Below are positions 59,199-64,000 of a DNA stretch of 64,000 nucleotides, in pieces; position 1 is the stretch's first letter; each line of letters starts with the position of its first letter. This stretch comes from Hymenobacter sp. BT559 (GTDB taxonomy: Bacteria > Bacteroidota > Bacteroidia > Cytophagales > Hymenobacteraceae). The notes below the pieces were generated by a model. It saw only the letters and a list, made by a program, of their open reading frames with translations. It searched no databases and was not told the origin of the DNA. The stretch lies in contig NZ_JAELXV010000001.1 in the NCBI RefSeq assembly GCF_016427535.1, positions 558,001 through 622,000 of the forward strand, read 5' to 3'. The translations under genes and the position numbers were made by a program.

Positions 59199-60636
59199 AG
59201 GTGAAACAGCTGCCCTGGCCGGGCTGGCTCTCAACCCACAGTTGCCCGCCCTGCGCCGTAATAAATTCGCGGCTGATGCTGAGGCCTAGTCCCGAGCCGC
59301 CGCCTGGCATGCCGGCCGCCCTAGGTCCGCCCGCAAAGCGCTGGAAGATGCGAATGTGGTACTCTTTCGGAATGCCCGGCCCCTCGTCCTCTACACTCAA
59401 TTGTACCATTTCGCCCCAGGGCTTAGCCTTGATGGTGAGGTTGGCCCCGTGCGGCGAGTAGCGGATGGCATTGGACAGTAAGTTGATAAGCACCCAAGTG
59501 GTTTTTTCGAGGTCGGCCTGGGCGGCGGGCAGCGGCTCAGCTAACTGCACGCGCAGGTTGAGGTCTTTGTCATTGAGCTGGGCCTTAATAGTTTCGGTAG
59601 CGTAGCGCACTACTTCGGGTAGGGGTACCTGTTGCAGGTTCAGCTTGAGTGCACCGCCCGCGTCGAGGCGCGCCACCTCGATAAGCTGGCCCACCAGGCC
59701 CAGTAGGCGCTGGGTTTCGGAGCGAATGCCGTCGGCGATTTCCTGGCGCTTGGCCGCGTCGAGCCGCTCGTCGCGTAATAGCATCAGGCTGAGGTTGATG
59801 CTGGCCAACGGGGTTTTCAGCTCGTGCGAAATCGTGGCTAAGAAGGTCGATTTCAGCTGGTCGAGATTTTTAAAGTCCGACACGTTGCGCAGGCAGAGCA
59901 CGTGCCCAGCCGGCTCACTCTTTTTCAGGTCTTCGTTGAATGCTTCAATCGGCGTGACGGTGAGTTGGTAATGTAGATTCTCACCGTGTGGCCGCATCAA
60001 AAACGTAGGCCCTAGGCTGCTGTTTTCGGCTGGGTGGGGCGCGTGCAGCATGGTGAGCCACTCGCGCAGCATATCGTTGTGCTGGGCTACTTGCTCGGCG
60101 GGCCGGCCCAGTAGGTCTTTGGCTGATGCACCGCCCAGCAGCAGGCAAGCCACGGGGTTGGCCAGCACGATAATGCCTTGCTGGTCAATGAGCAGCAGGC
60201 CCTCGTCGAGGCTGCGGACCAGGCTGTCGGTGCGGTTGCGCTGGGTAATCAGCTCGGCCAGCGTGGCGCGGCGCTCGTCTTCGGCCTGCCGCAGCACGCG
60301 GTTGACGGCGGCGGCCACGGTGCCCACTTCGTTGTTTTTAGCTACGGCCACGCGGGTAGCGGGGCCGGGGCCGGCCACACGCTCCACATCGGCGGTGAGG
60401 CGGTGCAGTGGGCGCACTACCAGGCGCGGCAGCCGCACCATCAGGATAATACCCAGCAAGGTGCTGACTCCCAAGAATAAATACACCGCGTGCTGCGCCA
60501 TGCGGGCATTGGCCGCCTGCACGGCGGGCGCCTCTGTTTCGAGCCGGTAAATCGTGAAAATAACGTAGCCGCCCAGGCTAAGCAGCAGCCCCAGCATGAT
60601 GAAAACACCGAGGCGGATTTGGGTTTTTAAGGACAT
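59176..60636 (-). CDS. PAS-containing sensor histidine kinase
   Basis: A 486-residue membrane kinase: TM1 about 10-32, a very short periplasmic loop, TM2 about 48-68, HAMP (VVRPLHRLTADVERVAGPGPATRV), PAS about 140-250 (VRSLDEGLLLIDQQGIIVLANPVACLLLG), H-box (FLATISHELKTPLASINLSLML), N-box (LINLLSNAIRYSPHG), G1 (EDEGPGIPKEY) and G2 (GSGLGLSISREFI). The small periplasmic loop suggests membrane or cytoplasmic sensing via PAS. It resembles KinB-type kinases. The NtrC-family regulator at 61544-62893 lies upstream on the same strand and may be its partner, with a broken gene on the other strand between them. Confidence 0.93.
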   Translation of the reverse strand: MSLKTQIRLGVFIMLGLLLSLGGYVIFTIYRLETEAPAVQAANARMAQHAVYLFLGVSTLLGIILMVRLPRLVVRPLHRLTADVERVAGPGPATRVAVAKNNEVGTVAAAVNRVLRQAEDERRATLAELITQRNRTDSLVRSLDEGLLLIDQQGIIVLANPVACLLLGGASAKDLLGRPAEQVAQHNDMLREWLTMLHAPHPAENSSLGPTFLMRPHGENLHYQLTVTPIEAFNEDLKKSEPAGHVLCLRNVSDFKNLDQLKSTFLATISHELKTPLASINLSLMLLRDERLDAAKRQEIADGIRSETQRLLGLVGQLIEVARLDAGGALKLNLQQVPLPEVVRYATETIKAQLNDKDLNLRVQLAEPLPAAQADLEKTTWVLINLLSNAIRYSPHGANLTIKAKPWGEMVQLSVEDEGPGIPKEYHIRIFQRFAGGPRAAGMPGGGSGLGLSISREFITAQGGQLWVESQPGQGSCFTFTLPAVA

Positions 60637-60716
60637 GGCGCGAAATAACTGCCCCGGCGGTACGCAACCCCGGCCGGCGCTTTGAAGTAGCTCTTTTCAG
60701 TTAATCAACCCTCCCT

Positions 60717-61411
60717 ATGTCCGCATTACAAAAGCCTCGCGTTATCTGCCACATGATGAGCTCGCTCGATGGCCGCATCATCGTGCAGCGCTGGGGCGCC
60801 GATGTGCCCGGCCGCGATGAGTACGAAGCCACTGCTGCCACCTTCGAGTCTCAGGCCTGGCTGTGCGGCCGCGTGACCATGGAAAAGGATTTCACCAAAG
60901 GCCGCCAGCCCGATTTGCAGCCCGTGACTACTCCCCTCGACCGCACCGACTTCGTAGCCGAGCACGAGGCCGATTCCTTTGTAGTCGCCGTCGATGCCCA
61001 CGGCAAGCTCGCTTGGGAGGCGGCCGACATCGACGGCGAGCACCTCATCGAAGTGCTCACCGAGCAAGTTTCTGACGAGTACTTGGCGTATCTGCGGCGC
61101 CTAGGTATCTCCTACGTGTTCGGCGGCGCCGAAAAAGCCTCGATTTTGCCGTGGTACTCGACAAGCTAGCCCGCCTATTTCCTATCCAAACCATCTTGCT
61201 CGAAGGTGGTGGCCACATCAACGGCTCGCTGCTCAAGGCCGGCCTAATAGATGAGCTAAGCTTGCTCCACATCCCGGTTATCGATGGTGCCGCAGCTTCG
61301 GCGGCCGTGTTTGAGCAGAGTGACGCGCCCGGCCCCGCTCCGCACCTGCGGCTGCTAACCGTGGAGCAGCGCCCGAACGATGTAGTGTGGCTGCGCTACG
61401 AGGTAAAATAG
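60717..61411 (+). pseudogene. RibD/dihydrofolate-reductase-like protein, frameshifted
   Basis: The first frame (60717-61169) starts with KPRVICHMMSSLDGRI, a typical RibD C-terminal/DHFR fold opening, then WLCGRVTMEKDF and ISYVFGGAEKAS. It then runs into an unrelated tail (ILPWYSTS). The second frame, entering near 61142, continues the fold as DFAVVLDKLARLFPIQTILLEGGG, HINGSLLKAGLIDELSLLHIP and so on to 61411. One missing base near 61140 (GCCTC-GAT) explains the break. Such proteins are NADPH-dependent reductases of pyrimidine-like substrates. This is either a real pseudogene or a one-base sequencing error; both halves are otherwise intact, which favours a recent event or an error. Confidence 0.82.
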
Positions 61412-61416
61412 AGCAG

Positions 61417-61533
61417 TAACTTGGACTTTGTAGTCCGAGCGCGAGCGCAGCGAGCATGGTGCGCCAAAACTGCCTCGACTAAAGCTCTCTAACGCGTGCT
61501 GCTCGCTACGCTCGGACTACAAAGTCCAAGCTA
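61417..61533. repeat. Family F inverted repeat
   Basis: ACTTGGACTTTGTAGTCCGA... (from 61417) pairs with ...CTCGGACTACAAAGTCCAAG (to 61533), arms about 35 bp, loop about 45 bp containing secondary GAGCGCAGCGAGC pairing. It lies between the convergent broken reductase gene and the NtrC-type regulator. One copy in the window. Confidence 0.75.
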
Positions 61534-61543
61534 CGGGCTGAAT

Positions 61544-62893
61544 TTACTCCACTCCGTATTCCTGTAGTTTGCGGTACAGTGTGGTTAGGCCGATACCTAG
61601 GCGCTTGGCCACTTCGGGTTTATTGCCCAGCAACTCGCCCATCAGCCGCTGAATGTGCCGTGCCTCTAGTCCGCGTAAGCTTTCATCATCGGCGGCCGGG
61701 CGGGCAGCTACGCCGTGAAACTCGTCAGGTAAGTACGCCGGGGCCAGTAGCTCGCCGGCCGGGGCCAAGATGGCGGCGCGCTCCAACACGTTTTTGAGCT
61801 CGCGTACATTGCCGGGCCAGGGGTATCGTTGCAGTAGCTCCAGGGTTTCGGGCTCGAAGCCGGGCAGGCGCTTGGCCAGCCGAGCGGCGAAATGCTTCAA
61901 GAAAAAGGCGGCCAGCAGCGGCACATCGGTGCGGCGGTCAGCCAGCGGCGGCACTACGATGGTGAATACCGAGAGCCGATAGTATAAGTCGGGTCGGAAA
62001 TGACCTAGGGCCGCCTCCTGCTTGAGATTGCGGTTGGTAGCTGCCACCAGCCGCACATCCACCTTAGTCGGCTTGGTATCGCCGAGCTTGGTAAACTGCT
62101 GTAATTCTAGCACCCGCAGAAACTTGGCTTGCACGTTTAGCTCTAATTCGCCGATTTCGTCTAGGAAAAGCGTGCCGCCATTAGCTTCTTCGAGCAAGCC
62201 TTTTTTGTCGGCCAGCGCCCCCGTGAAGGCGCCTTTCTTGTAGCCAAATAGCTCCGATTCAAGCAGGTCTTTGGGGAAGGCCGAGCAGTTGACAGCCACA
62301 AAGGGCTTGGTTTTGCGCCCGCTAGCTTGGTGCAGCGCTTGGGCAAATAGCTCCTTGCCCGCGCCGGTGGGGCCTTCGAGCAGCACAGTGCTATCGGTGG
62401 GCGCTACCTGGCGGGCTAGGGTTTGGGCGCGGCGCAGGGCGGGCGCTTCGCCTATCATACTCTCAAAGGTGTGGCCCTGGCTCATGCGCTTTTCGAGCTC
62501 GGCCACGCGGCGGCGCAGGCGGGCCTTCTCGGCGGCGCGCTCCACTACCACCACCAACTGCTGCTCAAAATCGCCCTTGGTGAGGTAGTCAAACGCGCCC
62601 TGCTTCATGGCCCGCACCCCGTCGGGGATGGTGCCGAAGGCCGTGAGCAGCACTACCTCGGCCTCGGGCGCCAGCGCCTTGAAGCGGGGCAGCAAGTCCA
62701 CGCCGTGGGCGTCGGGCAGCTTCACATCGCTGAGCACTACCAGCACCTCGGCGGCGTGCTGTCCCAGCAGTGCCAGGCCTCGGTAGGCGTCGGGGGCTTG
62801 CAGCACAGTGTAGCCTTCCAGCTCCAATACTTGCGCCAGCAGTTGGCGCAAGCGCGCTTCGTCGTCGATGAGGAGCAGGGTTCCGGTGGGCAC
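61544..62893 (-). CDS. NtrC-family sigma-54-dependent response regulator
   Basis: A 449-residue activator. Receiver with Asp56 (LSDVKLP) and Lys106; AAA+ domain with Walker A LEGPTGAGKE (Lys180; the usual GETG is GPTG here), GAFTGA loop at 221-226 that contacts sigma-54, Walker B GGTLFLDEIGE and the R-finger region (FRPDLYYRLSVF). The C-terminal Fis-type helix-turn-helix is KPEVAKRLGIGLTTLYRKLQEYGVE. It activates sigma-54 promoters after phosphorylation. Its partner may be the PAS kinase at 59176-60636. A -7 box lies at 62919-62926. Confidence 0.95.
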   Translation of the reverse strand: MPTGTLLLIDDEARLRQLLAQVLELEGYTVLQAPDAYRGLALLGQHAAEVLVVLSDVKLPDAHGVDLLPRFKALAPEAEVVLLTAFGTIPDGVRAMKQGAFDYLTKGDFEQQLVVVVERAAEKARLRRRVAELEKRMSQGHTFESMIGEAPALRRAQTLARQVAPTDSTVLLEGPTGAGKELFAQALHQASGRKTKPFVAVNCSAFPKDLLESELFGYKKGAFTGALADKKGLLEEANGGTLFLDEIGELELNVQAKFLRVLELQQFTKLGDTKPTKVDVRLVAATNRNLKQEAALGHFRPDLYYRLSVFTIVVPPLADRRTDVPLLAAFFLKHFAARLAKRLPGFEPETLELLQRYPWPGNVRELKNVLERAAILAPAGELLAPAYLPDEFHGVAARPAADDESLRGLEARHIQRLMGELLGNKPEVAKRLGIGLTTLYRKLQEYGVE

Positions 62894-62918
62894 TGGGTCG
62901 AAATGATAGCTAAGTGCC

Positions 62919-62926
62919 CAAAGGTA
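62919..62926 (-). promoter_or_regulatory. -7 box of the NtrC-type regulator gene
   Basis: CAAAGGTA on plus reads TACCTTTG on minus, matching TAnnTTTG, 26 bp upstream of ATG 62893. A -33 element is not clear. Confidence 0.42.
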
Positions 62927-62949
62927 GGAGTTGCGAAAGGTTGCCTTGG

Positions 62950-64000
62950 CTACTTAGCAATGCTAAGCGACTTGCTAGACGCTTTGCGCAATACAGAAAC
63001 AATATGGCGACCTAGGCGCTGCCCCTGGGCATTGCCGTTGGTGCAGCTTTCTAGGTAGTGAATGCCACCGTAGAAGCGGGAGATAGAGGCTTCGGCTGCC
63101 GCCTGCCGGAAGGAAGTAAACGACCGCTTGCCGCTGCCAAATGGAATTTCGGTATCGTCGACGTACGCCACCTTATCACCCAGTAAGTAGCTCAGCACCT
63201 CGGCCGAGGCGCTCGATACTACGGCGTGCCCGCTGGTATACTCGGGGAAGGGCGGCGTTTGCAGCGCGGGCTGCCACTTCACGTCTAGGTGCCGGTTGAT
63301 GTAGGTTTCGGGCCGAATGCGGTTGGTGGCGTACTTAGCCTCCCAGGTGCTGATGAAGGCATCCATCAGGGTAATGCCTTCGGCGCAGAGCACATACACT
63401 GTTTTGTCAAACCCGACTTTCTGCTGCTTGGCCACCAAGGCGGCAATATTCATCCAGTGCCCGCCGGGACTGATTTTTTTGAAGCCGATGGACATGTGTC
63501 CCGACGTGTTGACGGCGAATGGATTGCAATCCCAAAACTGGGTTATCTCTACCTGGTCGGGCGTCAGCTTCTTCGAAACCTTGTACACTGCCAGCACCTC
63601 GCGGTAAAAGGCCGAGGTCGTATCCTTGCTAAAAGGGTAGGGCGCCACCGGCCGAAAGGCGCTGGCCGAATCGATGATTAGCGGGCGGATGGTTTTCCAG
63701 TTGGGCTCTACCGCTTCGAGATAGGCGGGGGGCGTGGGGTACCAGCTGCCCTCTGTCTTTACCGGCGTGTAGCGCTTGAGGGCGCTCAGTTTACCGTAGT
63801 TGTCAGATTTAGAGAATTTTACCACGGCGGCGGCGGCCAGCTTGCCCACTCTCACCGACTGGCTCAGCACGCCGGGCTTGACGCCCTGCTTGGTCAGTAG
63901 TTGCAAAAAAGTTTGCTCCTCATCCACTAGGGTCTCGCCGGAAGGCAGCAGCAGGCGAGCCGTTTCGAGAATGCTGTAGTAAGCGGCTATCTGGTAGTCA
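62950..64000 (-). CDS. Vanadium-haloperoxidase/PAP2-superfamily protein, 5' partial
   Basis: The frame is open from the right edge (AYYSILETARLLLPSGETLV before the first ATG at 63927), so the N-terminus is missing. The C-terminal metal/phosphate pocket is complete: KYATNRIRPETYI (Lys/Arg-Pro motif I), FPEYTSGHAVVSSASAEVL (PSGH-like motif II) and SRFYGGIHYLESCTNGNAQGQRLG (SRxxxGIHY motif III). Members are acid phosphatases or vanadate-dependent haloperoxidases; the longer 'phosphatase PAP2/vanadium-dependent haloperoxidase' group in Bacteroidota is probably secreted. The phosphate-like oxyanion pocket does not reveal which activity applies. It precedes the NtrC-type regulator gene by 56 bp on the same strand. 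Confidence 0.87.
   Translation of the reverse strand, partial: DYQIAAYYSILETARLLLPSGETLVDEEQTFLQLLTKQGVKPGVLSQSVRVGKLAAAAVVKFSKSDNYGKLSALKRYTPVKTEGSWYPTPPAYLEAVEPNWKTIRPLIIDSASAFRPVAPYPFSKDTTSAFYREVLAVYKVSKKLTPDQVEITQFWDCNPFAVNTSGHMSIGFKKISPGGHWMNIAALVAKQQKVGFDKTVYVLCAEGITLMDAFISTWEAKYATNRIRPETYINRHLDVKWQPALQTPPFPEYTSGHAVVSSASAEVLSYLLGDKVAYVDDTEIPFGSGKRSFTSFRQAAAEASISRFYGGIHYLESCTNGNAQGQRLGRHIVSVLRKASSKSLSIAK

Noticed and set aside
61151..61411. Separate 86-codon gene
   Set aside because: It is the C-terminal half of the frameshifted RibD/DHFR-like gene; FAVVLDKL continues the fold begun in the first frame.
2502..61533. The intergenic palindromes as CRISPR or tRNA genes
   Set aside because: They are long inverted repeats dispersed singly, not regularly spaced direct repeats, and no cas genes or cloverleaf with CCA-type end is seen.
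1..64000. Insertion sequences or integrases marking a genomic island boundary
   Set aside because: No transposase, integrase or tRNA-linked direct repeat was found, so island status of region 1 is functional, not mobile-element based.

Overview
The window reads as chromosome of a high-GC (about 60% by eye) member of the Bacteroidota, most likely Hymenobacter or a close relative in Hymenobacteraceae. The basis is SusC/SusD and other TonB-dependent receptors with carboxypeptidase-regulatory N-termini, many lipobox lipoproteins, Bacteroidota-type -7 promoter boxes (TAnnTTTG), and several families of long intergenic palindromes. I see no rRNA, tRNA, CRISPR array, prophage or transposase gene. The hexamer CCTAGG is strikingly over-represented throughout: about 105 copies by hand count against roughly 20 expected from composition.

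Region 1 (1-18.2 kb) looks like an organophosphorus/phosphonate utilisation island. It holds a TonB-dependent receptor (5' end outside the window) with a beta-helix lipoprotein, a beta-propeller phytase, and a GlpT/UhpT-like organophosphate MFS transporter. These are followed by a PhnZ-like HD oxygenase, a SusC/SusD pair, two alkaline-phosphatase-superfamily phosphodiesterases, a divergently transcribed PhnX-like (DxAGT) HAD hydrolase, an XRE-cupin regulator, and the FAD oxidoreductase family linked with aminophosphonate oxidation. A plausible flow is: surface capture and outer-membrane import, periplasmic ester cleavage, inner-membrane uptake, then C-P bond cleavage by the HD enzyme and/or by FAD oxidase plus PhnX-like hydrolase. 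The substrate is inferred, not shown.

Region 2 (18.2-28 kb) holds an orphan AbiEi-like protein, a second receptor/beta-helix lipoprotein pair, a GH78 alpha-L-rhamnosidase, a small membrane protein and a secreted beta-beta-alpha-metal nuclease. Region 3 (28-34 kb) is a complete MFP-RND-OMF efflux operon. Region 4 (34-42 kb) holds an acyltransferase, small ORFs, an AraC regulator with an SDR/EthD pair preceded by a promoter and a 16-bp palindrome, a DUF92 protein and a second SDR.

Region 5 (42-51 kb) is a second MFP-RND-OMF operon preceded on the same strand by a small membrane protein and a response regulator/histidine kinase pair. A palindromic repeat has invaded the start of its outer-membrane factor. 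Region 6 (51-64 kb) holds class II fructose-bisphosphate aldolase, an Oar-like receptor, an anchored cytochrome c, a type I pullulanase, a PAS histidine kinase and an NtrC-type regulator. Between the last two lies a frameshifted RibD/DHFR-like gene, and a vanadium-haloperoxidase/PAP2-like protein is cut by the right edge. All calls are from reading the sequence; no search or alignment was run.
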